NCBI RefSeq assembly: GCF_028769735.1
Contig: NC_088179.1
Location: 11,065,950-11,129,949 of the forward strand
DNA from: Zonotrichia leucophrys gambelii
Taxonomy: Eukaryota > Chordata > Aves > Passeriformes > Passerellidae
Reading direction: 5' to 3'
Length of the DNA stretch: 64,000 bases
Part shown: piece after piece, positions 36,101 through 46,110 of the stretch
How the letters are laid out: every line of letters begins with the position of its first letter
Numbering within the stretch: the stretch's first letter is position 1
Position numbers and translations under genes: made by a program
The notes under the pieces: model-generated
Databases searched by the model: none
The model's input: the letters and a program-made list of their open reading frames with translations, nothing else
What the model was told of the DNA's origin: nothing

Positions 36101-39100
36101 CATAGCCCCAGGACTGTGGATGTGGAGAGACCAGCATATAAAGAGGGGGGAAAAAAAACCCAAGGATTTTTTTCTTGTACATGTGGCATTGTACAAGTTT
36201 CTCAGGACAGCAGAGGAGAGTGAGAGAGAACAGGCGTTTTCTAGCAAACAGAGTATAATATTGAAAAGTATACTTAACACCAAAAATTAAAGAAAACTAT
36301 ATTTTCATGTTTCATTAGTCAGAAGGGACAGGAAAGGATAAGACCTTAGAGGCAGGAGAAACTCAAATTAGAAAACTCTATAAAATGACTTACTCTCCAA
36401 AAAGACTGTGTGACATGGTCTCTCATTTTGCTTCTGTACAGCATGCATCATGTACCCAAAGGCTGTGCTCCCTGGCAAGAGAAGTATTTCCAGCTCCCCA
36501 GAACAGAAGTGTACTGCCACTCCTGATAAGAGATCTGCCTTGTAGTGGTAGAGGGTTTCTGATGCAGAAAGTGCATCTGTAGTGTCTGCCCCAAAGGCTC
36601 TTGTCACTGCAGCCAAGACTGAGCTTTAGCATTAATACTGATTTAATACTCTATGTTTTTACCAGCTTTTAATTTTTAATGTGTTTCATCTCCACTTGCA
36701 GATCCTGCTAGCCTTACGTGATCCTATGATGAGAGAATAAAATCTGAATGTAATTGTTGTGTGTCAGATGTTTCTTTGTTCCTCCTCAAACACAGTCCTG
36801 AGTTTTAGGGTCATTTGTCAGAGAAGTGATGTCATGGTAACAAAATATAGATTGCCTTCAGATTTCCAGTAGATTATCAGAGTAACTATGGATCCACCAC
36901 AGCTGAAGGCTGAGGCACTGACCTCGATAAATTACCTGTCCTAGCAGCTTTTCGTTGCTTACCATTCTGCTCACTGTTTTGCCATCTTCACTGGCTTCAT
37001 CAGTTTTGTGAGGTTTTCCCCCAGCCTGTTCATGTCCAGCAGTCAGATCCAGAGTTTACTGACAACATTATGAAAACCCTTAAGTGTTAACAGGAGGATG
37101 CAGTCTTGTGAAGTATTTGTTTATTTGCAGGATGTAGTCTCTTGAAGTATCTACTTCTAAGAGGGTAATGGAGGTTTTTGCTGGGATTATCAAATCCTTT
37201 AAGTCATTGCCACATTTCAAATAGGATGTACAAAGTCTGCGAATAAGAATCTCAAGAATTTTAGAATTTTGGAAGGAATTCTGCACACCTTAACTACAAG
37301 ATCCTACAGTTTTCCATTGTGTTCCTATCAGGGGGAACCTGCAATTATGTTGGGATACATCCTGTCCTGCTGAATTTTGACAGAAAAGGCTTAAGGCAGA
37401 TACTTTATGTAACTGCAGTTCACTGAGTGCTTTTTAGTGCCTGACTTGGACTGAAAACAGTATTTTGCCATCCTACTCTGCCAAATAGGAAACTTTACTT
37501 AATGCCAAAGAGACCTCTTCATTTTGCAGTCAATATTTTGCTGATTCTTTACACTGCTATTGCTACCAATTTCATGATTTTTCAGGGAGCACTGTAGGCT
37601 GAACACTAATCTTCTAATACATATTAATGTATTAGATCTTAATGTAACAGGGATGTCTATAATTAGTTAGCAGAAAACTAAAATGGCAAAGAATGCTATT
37701 TTATTGCTTTGAAATATAAAAGAAACAAAATGGCAATGATACTTTTGCTAGTATAGTGTTTTCAGAAATGCCAACACTCCTATGCCCCTATGTAAGAACT
37801 GAAGGTTCCTATACTCATGCTAACATCACCTGTGTTTGAAGAGAACTGCATTCAACACATTTCTGATCCTACAGGTGTCACAGTAAATTATACAAAGAAA
37901 TGAGAAAAGCCTTTATAAATGCATTTCTGCAAAAATGAAGTCAGAATCAACTTTATTTATAGATCACACCCTTTTTTTTGCTAAAAATGCATAGTCATTA
38001 CATATACAGTAGTCAGCATCCAAAAGTGTACAAAGAGTAAATTTTCAAACCCTCCCGACAGAACCACACAAAATTCACACTTTGTTCATTGCATGCACAG
38101 ACCCTTAAACATGATACCTCCTACTAAAGCGTGCTTGAACCTCTAGCAGACAGAATTGACTTGCTATAAACTGTTTCTCTGTACTAATAACCCCCAGCTA
38201 CAACCACAAATCCTAAGGCATTCCCATGAAGTAGCAAAGCCCTACTTCAGAATCCTCCATGTTCTGAGTACGGCCCAGGAAGCAATTGCCCTGAAAGCAG
38301 AAGTCTGCTGGTGGTGTTCCCTTCCAGGCAACTTCAAGCAAAAGCCTGCTTCCTTTGTCTTGGTCAATAATTTATTACTGAATTCAGTGGAATGAAGCAG
38401 CATTTGTCTAAGCAAGATGTGAAAATTATTTAACTTAATTCCACACCCAGCTCCAAGACGCTAAGTGTCTTGAACGGAGGTCAGTGTCTTTCAGTGCATG
38501 TGACACTACCATCTTACATCTCATCTGAGAAAGTAACGTCTCAGCTGTAACTTGAGTGTTGGTGATACAGCCCTGACTCAGAGGTGTCTAACAGAAGCTA
38601 GGAACATACTTGGATATTGGGAGAATTTCTAAAGGTACAGGCCTGGACTAACAAGCCACTCAAACCCTTTGATGTAGTCTTTTTTTTTTCCCCCTCAGCT
38701 ACTGCTGCCAGTTAGAAAAGCTCTAAAAAACATGGTCCTCTTGTCAGTGGTGCTTTTTGTATCAGCCCTTCCAGCTGATGGGCAGAGTGCGATAGTAGAA
38801 TAATTATTGAGGGCTTCTTGACAGAGTACATATATGTGGTCAAAAGATCTCAGTTCAGATTTCACTCAACCATAAGATTAACTCCATGTAGTTGGTTTTG
38901 CAGAACAGGAGGGAAAAAGAGAAAGTTGTTTGATCAATATAATTTTATATTCTCAAATTATTTTTTTTTTCTTAAAAGCATCATTTACTTCAGGTCTTTT
39001 TACTCTGGTAAGAAGTTTGACATAGTTCAAAATTCCCAATGGCAACTGAGACATAATCATAATCTTACAGACACTGATGGGAAATCCTGCTGCATTGTTT

Positions 39101-39500
39101 CATAGTAACTGGAATACAATCCATGGCTAAATGAACAAGGAGGCCTCATGGGTGTTACAATGCTCCTCAGTACAAGTTACCAGTGAGAATTTCTGAAGAA
39201 AAGCATATGTAAGTAATTTATGTTTTCTCTTTACTCCTGACCCTAGAGCATTTAGTCAGCCTGTTGAATACTGCCTGGGTGTTGACTGTCCCCCACTTGA
39301 GCCAGTGGAAATTTCTGGAGCCATCAGCTCCAAAAGACATAGGATGTGAACATCCTAGGAGTATGGCAATGACAAGGGTTTGTCCCAAGAGTTCACAATC
39401 TGGAAACGTTCATGCTCCTCTCCCTGTGAAATGAGGGAAAATATAACATTCTCTCTGCTGGAAGATTTCTTCTTAGCACCTGGGAGGGTGTTTGCATTTT
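33123..39500. other. Intergenic DNA, no gene recognised
   Basis: AT-rich sequence. Small repeats include an exact 10-bp tandem duplication at 34851-34870 and a 10-bp-arm palindrome at 37613-37636 with a 4-nt loop. A poly-T run lies near 33690. No gene-like exon found. Confidence 0.65.
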
Positions 39501-39750
39501 TAAGTGCTTTACAAACATTTGCTAGTCTTCAGAGCAACCCTGCGAGGTAGGTAAGGTATATTCTCCCCATCTTACAGATGTGGAAACTGAGACACAAAGG
39601 GTCAAATTCAACCCTGGTACAATTCCAGTGTTTCACATGAATTAAAATTCATTCAAAATGAACACAGTTTAAACAACTTGCCCTAGATTACAGAACAGAT
39701 AGTGGCAAAGCAAGGATAAGAACCCAGGAGTGCCTGACTCCTCAGCTTGT
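39501..39750 (-). repeat. MIR-like ancient SINE relic
   Basis: Read on the plus strand it carries, in order, reverse-complement MIR landmarks: AAGTGCTTTACAAACATTTG, CAACCCTGCGAGGTAGGTA, CCCATCTTACAGATGTGG, AAACTGAGACACAAAGGG, ACTTGCCCTAGATTACAGA, AGTGGCAAAGC and AAGAACCCAGGAGTGCCTG. The element is therefore in minus orientation. About 65 bases of unrelated sequence interrupt it around 39600-39665. MIR is a tRNA-derived CORE-SINE active before amniotes diverged, so this copy is very old and unusually legible for a bird genome. Confidence 0.82.
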
Positions 39751-42700
39751 TACTGGCCACTTGGTCATTTTTAAGCTCATAGGCAATGAAAAAACAGTTT
39801 AATCTGGGCAATTACTACAGGTATGACTTGCTTCTGTAAGGCATGTGGATGGTAATCAACTGAGTTTAGTGCAATAATGCTCCATGAATGTGCTGCCTCA
39901 GAGTTTACTTAAACATGAAGTAAAACTTTCATACTGTCATTTCCTGCAGGTGCACTGTTGACAAAAACCTGACACAGTAGCTGGATTCAGCAAATAAATA
40001 ATAAGCGTAACACTTGGACAACTAAGCAGAATTACCATTTTAGCAAAAAAAAATGAACATACTTCTACTTTTAACTGCTACATTTCTACAAGTGCAGCAT
40101 GCAGATGAAACCTTTCCCTTTGTTTCCAAATATAGATTCCAGTCTTGCTAATGAGGCTGCTCAGAGCTTCACAGATACCCTGGATAGTGACATTCAAATA
40201 CACACACTGCAGAAAAAATACTGTATCACCACAGAAAACAGGGTAGTGATTACAGATGAGGTTCATCGATCTTACAGGAAGATGAGCTGGAAGCTCACAG
40301 GCTACTCAGAAGTGCCCAGAAGCCAGGCTTACTGAATATATGCCAGTGTAGATTGCAGTTCTAGGCACGTGCTGAATGCAAGGGAGGGTGTCTATGCCAC
40401 CAACTCTGGGAAGTGGCCCCAGCAACAGCCACTTCACATCAGCACAGGTGTGTCAGTCTGAAAGTCAGTGCTGGCCAAACACAGCAAGACACCCAAGCAT
40501 TTACAGGCCACCTCCCTGTGCTCCAGTCCCCACCTTGTGCTCCCATCCCTGTACAGATTCTACTCCAAAAGGCCTGAAAAGCCTTTTTGGTTTCCAACAT
40601 GAGCTGTGGAATCCACAGTGTAGACCTTATGGCAGGTTATAAAAACATTATGACACGTACTTCTGCAAGCAAGTTAGTTTTCTAGGATTTCCTTATGCAT
40701 CTAGTCTGCAGGTGAGACCTCTGAACATGCTTACACATGTTCTTCAGTCATGTGCTTTCACACCAGAAAGTTATCCTGCACCCTTACAAATCACACAAAT
40801 GCTGACTCACTTCTAGATGAACAAATTCAAGCACTATAATTATAGATATCTTGTTCCAATTTGAATCTTTTTATCTCAGATTAGTTTTGTCCATTGGACA
40901 CAGCAAAGGGAACTATTATCTGCATGCATGTCCTTCACTGAATAGACAGAGACACTCAGGTAACATTTCCCTAGATATTCTCCACACTTACTGTACCTTT
41001 TTAATTTGTAGTCACATTTTTTTTTAACAAAAACCAGACAAACAAAAATCCATTAATTAGAACTCTTAAACTGTAATCACATCTCCCTGTAGTCACTCAC
41101 TCTGGATTCAGCAGCCTGCTTACAGTGGCTCAGCCAGCAGTGCCTGCAACCAGCTTTTACAATAATTCCATGAGGTGCTCAGGCCCATACACGTGCCTAA
41201 ACAATCTGCCAACAGAAACTTCTGAATGAAGCAATATTCTTAATATCAGAGCCAGGTACCAATCTTCAGTGTGACTGGGGCTCACAGGCAATTCTTGTAA
41301 CAGCAGTAAAATTGCAGTGGGTTGCAATCCAAACTTTATACTGTTATCTGTCGTTGAGATATATATAGATGACCCTGGGTGGCCTAACTCCAAATATCAA
41401 ATGTATTTTTACAAGTTAGCAACAGCCATTTTTGACATTGCCTCTTGAGATGTCCTCTACATTGTGACTGACAAGCACAAATATAATTCATTATACAGTA
41501 TGCTTTGAAAGCCTGGTCTTTTACATTTGGCTTTTACTGTTTGTTTCTGAGCTGCCTTCTAATGCTGAGGTTTGCTATCCCTCAGATTTATTTCTTAGTT
41601 TTTAATTGCTGGTTGGATGTGCTAGTGGCATCTCCCAGGCAAACCCTTTCTACATAATTAGTTTGGATGAGTCACTGGGCTCTAACTACTATGCCTCTAT
41701 TATTTTAACTTGAATACAGCCCATCTCAAAGATTTTTGGCCTCTTTTTGCAGTTGTGGAAATTCATAGCATGACATGGTTGAAGGTCTTGATCCACTTGC
41801 TTTCTATTGTGAGTCTTCAGGATTTTCACAATATTAAAGCATGTTTCAAGGAGCAACAGTGCTGTGAACCAGCCTCCTCTCCCAGTGGTGCAGATCACTT
41901 TCTGCTTTGTTGGCAGCTGAAGAAAGCAATGCTACATTTCTGACAAAACTTAGTGAAAATAGGTAAAATTTAAAATACTTCATGTAGTTTCCATTTTCTT
42001 TTCATGCAGGTTGGTAACTGAAAACTGAACACAGCCACTCATACAGGCTATGCAGTTTTTTATGGCCCAACAGCAATAACTCAAGAGGCCACACTTTGGG
42101 AACTGCTACTCCAGATAATTCTAGTCAATCTCCTTAAAATACATCTGACCCTTCCAGAAATGACATACCAGCAGAATTGTGGCTGGCAAAGAGTATTTGT
42201 TAGGCCATTTTCATCATTCACTAAGAATCTAAAATATTCAAACCATTATACTTTAAATGGGTTGAGATAAAAGCTAAATTGAATGAGTGTAATTTTCTTT
42301 TAGCTTATGCACTTCAATTGAGAAATTTTCATAAAGCTGTTACATTGGTAGAGGGCATATCAGTTATTGGGTCTGTGATGACTCTGACCCATGTTAAGGA
42401 TGTGACTTCATAATCCCTGGCTACAGTCCTTCCTATATTCCCATTTTAAACAAAGGGGACTTTGTCTTACAGAAGATGAGAACTGGACTCAAAACATTGT
42501 CTTGGGATTCAGATGCCATGTCCATGAAAATGGGAAAGACCCAAGCAGAGATACACTTCTACAACAGGAGCTGAGTAAAACAGCTATTACACTGTTACGC
42601 AGTCTGACACAAGGGTTTGCTAAGGAAGTACCACCCTTCTTTAGACAATGGGTTACACAAGCAGTTTCTCACCTGAACTTCGCTTGGTAAGCCCCTTGTG

Positions 42701-43425
42701 TAACATTATTGCACTTGTTCTGTCAGACGAAAGCAAAATGCATCTGCTTAAAATCTGCACATGGTTCACAAAAATGTTTCTAGAGTAAATTCAGTCTATA
42801 CTTAGCTCTTTGTCCTGTGACAAGGATAATACATGGGTTGCTCTGAAAAAATACTGCTTTGGAAAACACCTCCTAATTCTTGTTTTTGAACTCCCCCAAA
42901 GCTTTTGAAAGAAGACTTCAACACATCCAGCTGTAGCCACAACTAATCAGAATAGGAAAAAGTGGGGAAAGACAAAAAAGTGCCAGTATCCTGTACTTGC
43001 AGAGCCAGATTTTAGGTGCTGAACTTGGATTCAGCAGTATCGTATTCTGCAACTAATTTTAGGATGGTAAATATGACAGTGCTCTAATTAAAGAGCAGCA
43101 GAAACTAGCTCCATGTAGTTTTTTTAAAAGATCCAGAATGAGATCTCATGCATCGGTTACTCTCTTTACATCCACAGAACTCCCACCGAGCTTGGCAGGG
43201 GTTTATAGAAAGTCTGGCAGCTGACTTTGACTCCAGAGGACTGGTTTGGGGGTGATTTACCCAGGAAGATAAAGGGGCCCCTTAGCAACTCCCTCAGCAC
43301 AACAGATGTTCCTGACACGCTGAGGGAAGAGCCATTCCATTATGCAGGGTCCTTGTTCTTCCTCTGCCCCCGTTCCAAACCAGTTTGACCCCTTTCTGGT
43401 TCGGTTATTTTACATATCCTTCTAT
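39751..43425. other. Intergenic DNA downstream of PAQR9
   Basis: AT-rich, with no gene, SINE or LINE recognised. It probably ends where the PAQR9 3'UTR ends, which cannot be fixed from sequence. Confidence 0.6.
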
Positions 43426-43431
43426 TTTATT
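43426..43431 (-). terminator. PAQR9: Candidate PAQR9 polyadenylation signal
   Basis: Plus-strand TTTATT reads AATAAA on the minus strand, about 760 nt downstream of the PAQR9 stop. It is only one of several possible A/T-rich hexamers, so the assignment is weak. Confidence 0.25.
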
Positions 43432-43747
43432 TTAGTATCCGAGTGGCTACACCAACCACTTACTGTCTGTCTAATTAAGGTCTCTCCATTAATTGGTAAT
43501 TCTGTAATAATTCACAGCTGTTTTTCCTCTCACTCTTAAATCTATTGTTCCCTGGCTGAAAAGGCTGCAAGACCTTAGAAACTATGGATAGCTATTGATT
43601 TCTTTGCATTTAAAATCCAGTATGTGGCTGCAAAGGCCTGTTACAATATCAGAGAGGAAAATAAATGTCAGTGCATAATCTGCTAGGAAATTTCACATAG
43701 GAGTTGATTAAAAGTCTATGAGAAATCATTGCACAAATGTCTTCAGG

Positions 43748-43822
43748 TGTATACATATATATACACATATATGTAGCTAATAAATATATAGCTAGATATA
43801 TAAATATATATGTATATACAGA
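43748..43822. repeat. TA/TATACA-rich simple sequence
   Basis: Imperfect TATA, TACACATA and AAATATA runs downstream of PAQR9, partly self-complementary. It is low-complexity sequence inside the probable PAQR9 3'UTR or just beyond it. Confidence 0.85.
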
Positions 43823-44101
43823 GCTAGTTTAGACCTAATTGTTATGAAATTAGTAAGTGGCATTCACCATTCATGCATTCTTCCTAGTAGCAGAGCTAAA
43901 TTATTTCAGCTTATACTCTAAGCAGCAACATACCAGTAAGCATTTGCTTGCTTCCCCTGGTAACCTAGTAGCTTAAAGAGCACGAGCAGTTCTGCCATGG
44001 TCATTTTCTCCAGCAAACCTCCAAGAAAGGGACCTGGCTCTTCCACAGGTGTGTTTCCTCAGGCACCACAGCTTCTTCAGGACATGGTGGCTCTGGACTG
44101 A

Positions 44102-44191
44102 GGGTCACCAGTCTGAAGGTCACCGGCCCAAGGACCTCCAGGCCAAGGGTCACTGGCATGGCGGTCGCTGTCCCGAGGGTCGCCGGGCTGG
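44102..44191. repeat. 15-bp degenerate minisatellite, six copies
   Basis: Six consecutive 15-base units, each starting GGGTCACC or a variant, at 44102, 44117, 44132, 44147, 44162 and 44177. The last unit ends at the base before the PAQR9 stop codon (44194-44192 on the minus strand). A possible seventh diverged unit lies at 44087-44101. In the PAQR9 transcript it forms the first 90 nt of the 3'UTR as GGTGACC-type repeats. Units share roughly 8-11 of 15 positions. Confidence 0.82.
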
Positions 44192-45406
44192 TCAGTCCTG
44201 CTTGCAGATGTCTGCAACGTTGAGGAACCTCCTGACGACAACAGCAAGGCAGACGGTCAGGAGCAGCATATAGCCCACGGTGCCTAGGTAGGTGGGGGCG
44301 GCCAGGGGTGCCTTGAGAAACTCGGCCAGCCCGTCCTCCACGTAGTGCACCTGGTCGTAGATGCTGAGGAAGGTGAAGATGTGGAAAAGCTGGTGGCTAT
44401 GCCCCACGATGTCGAAGAGCCCCGGCTGGATCCGCTCGGGGATTTTGCTGACGTTGAAGAAGGCGGCCACCAGCAGCCAGAAGTAGCGGCGGTAAAAGTA
44501 GACGAAGAGCGTGGGGTTGCGTGCGCGGAGGTCGAAGAAGAGGCTCTCCAGCATGATGGGGCAGGCCATGCTGAGCGGCATGGCGAACACGAAGGTGCGC
44601 ACGGCGAAGGGGTAGGCGCAGCACGCGGCGCGGCTGCGGCAGCAGGCGGCCGTGCAGCCCACGGCCAGCGCCAGCGCCACGGGCAGCACCAGCACGCGGT
44701 AGGCCGCGATGGGCAGGCTGCAGTCCAGCTGCCAGCCCAGCCGCTGCTGCACGTAGCGGCTCATGGCGCCGGCGTCCAGCAGGCTCAGCCCCGGCAGCAG
44801 GTAGTAGGAGTAGGCCACGGTGCTGGCGAAGCCGTAGTAGCTGATGGAGGCGTAGTCCAGGTAGAAGAAGGTGGCGCGGAGGCGCGGGGAGAGGCAGCTG
44901 AAGAGGTGGGCCGTGCAGCTCATGGCGAAGGTGAGCAGCACCCCCGAGGCGTAGCACCAGAGGGGCAGCAGGGCTGGGTGGTGGAAGGGCACGTCCCCGG
45001 CGCCCCGCAGCAGAAGCAGCCGCCCGAAGCGGGTGAGGAAGAGCAGCAGTGGGATGAAGTGGGTCCAGAAGTTGAGGGTCTCGTTGGTGGGCTGCAGCAC
45101 CGAGGCCAGGCACTCCTGTGCCGAGCAGTGCAGCCGCCGGTAGCCCGAGAGGATGAAGCACTCTACGAAGTCCTCGGGCACCTCATCCCACCGTAGCAGG
45201 GCGGCAGGGCGAGGCGGCGGCGGCGCCGCCTCCTTCTTGTCCCCATCGCCCGCCGGCATGCTGCCGCTGCCCCGGCCGGCCCCGGGCCCGCCGCCTCGCC
45301 GCCGACCGGGCGAGGCAGAGCCGCTGCGCCCGCAGCCGCCGGCGGAGGATCCGCGGTAGCTCTGCGCCTCTCCGCCCCCGCCGCCGCCCCCGGCAGCATC
45401 ACTCAT
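44192..45406 (-). CDS. PAQR9: PAQR9, progestin and adipoQ receptor family member 9
   Basis: Intronless gene for a multipass membrane receptor of the PAQR family, also called membrane progestin receptor epsilon. It belongs to the class with eight predicted membrane helices. From the ATG at 45406 it is 404 aa, against about 377 in human. A Gly/Ser/Ala/Pro-rich, low-complexity N-terminus (1-69) precedes LLRWDEVPEDFVECFILSGY. Family motifs are present: PTNETLNFWTH (about 106-116), SCTAH with Ser163 and His167, FFYLDYASISYYGF with Asp184, and GHSHQLFH with His338 and His342. These are the predicted zinc ligands and catalytic-like residues. Hydrophobic segments lie near 117-133, 146-169, 178-204, 234-256, 267-286, 308-320, 336-352 and 376-392. 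The protein ends FLNVADICKQD, matching the family's length. The ATG at 45259 would give 355 aa and is an alternative start. The frame also stays open upstream to a GTG at 45559. Confidence 0.96.
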   Translation of the reverse strand: MSDAAGGGGGGGEAQSYRGSSAGGCGRSGSASPGRRRGGGPGAGRGSGSMPAGDGDKKEAAPPPPRPAALLRWDEVPEDFVECFILSGYRRLHCSAQECLASVLQPTNETLNFWTHFIPLLLFLTRFGRLLLLRGAGDVPFHHPALLPLWCYASGVLLTFAMSCTAHLFSCLSPRLRATFFYLDYASISYYGFASTVAYSYYLLPGLSLLDAGAMSRYVQQRLGWQLDCSLPIAAYRVLVLPVALALAVGCTAACCRSRAACCAYPFAVRTFVFAMPLSMACPIMLESLFFDLRARNPTLFVYFYRRYFWLLVAAFFNVSKIPERIQPGLFDIVGHSHQLFHIFTFLSIYDQVHYVEDGLAEFLKAPLAAPTYLGTVGYMLLLTVCLAVVVRRFLNVADICKQD

Positions 45407-46110
45407 TGCAGCAGGGGCAGTGGCAGCACCGCCGCGGCTCCTCCCGCCCCGCCGCCCGGCATCGCGGTAACTGGAGACCGGCGGCGCATCCAGCGCTCCC
45501 GAGGAGCGGGAAGAGACGCCCCCGCCGCCCCGGGTAGGGTTTCCCGGGGTGGGAGGCACTGGACACCCGAGCCGCCGTTAATGATTGATGCGGCCGCAGC
45601 GGGGGGGCGGGTCCGTAAGAGCCCCCGCAGCGAGGCGTGTGGCCGGAGCGGAGCCGCGGCGCCCCTTCCCGGCCGCAGGGTCACTGGCACCGGCGCTGCT
45701 CGGTGCGGGGCCTGCCCGCGGGGCTGTTCTGCTGTAAAAAGCACAAAGGGGGCACCGGGGCGCCCGCCCAGCCCCGAGCGCGGCTGCGCCCGCGCGTGCG
45801 GCGGGAGCCCCGGGAAAAGGGAGATGGACCCGCGGCGCTGGGGGATCCCCGGCGGCGCGACAGAGCGGGGAAGTACCCCCAGACAGGGGACGGGTGGCAG
45901 CTGGGTGGCGGTCTGTCCTGTGTGCTTCGGTAAGGCCGCTGAGACCTGATTTCTTTGGTGACATTATCTCATGCAGTGAATGCAAACGTTATTTTAGGCT
46001 AAACCTTCCCGGCCGGGCTGCATGGGGTGAGCGTCACTGACACACACGGCACCCACCTTATCTGCGCGCTCCGAGCGGGGCGGCTGGGAGGGACACTCGG
46101 GAACGGCTGG
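44390..46110 (-). promoter_or_regulatory. PAQR9: CpG island covering PAQR9 coding region and promoter
   Basis: The whole PAQR9 coding region and about 700 bp upstream are extremely GC- and CpG-rich, peaking at about 45.15-45.93 kb. The core promoter and 5'UTR should lie between 45407 and about 45950. No TATA box is evident. The high G+C explains the many long shadow frames here. A divergent plus-strand transcript could start from the same island, but no exon for one can be identified. Confidence 0.8.

Noticed and set aside
44397..45161. 254-codon minus-strand frame overlapping PAQR9 in another frame
   Set aside because: A frame-shifted shadow of PAQR9 with Leu/Pro/Arg/His-biased composition. 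The PAQR motifs are in the other frame.
44345..45196. 283-codon plus-strand open frame, rich in Gln/Glu/Ala/Gly
   Set aside because: It is exactly antisense to PAQR9. Its long open length comes from the GC-rich codons of PAQR9 and it matches no protein family.
45557..45559. GTG as the PAQR9 start codon
   Set aside because: It is an upstream in-frame codon only. Vertebrate initiation at GTG is rare and an ATG in fair context lies 51 codons downstream.
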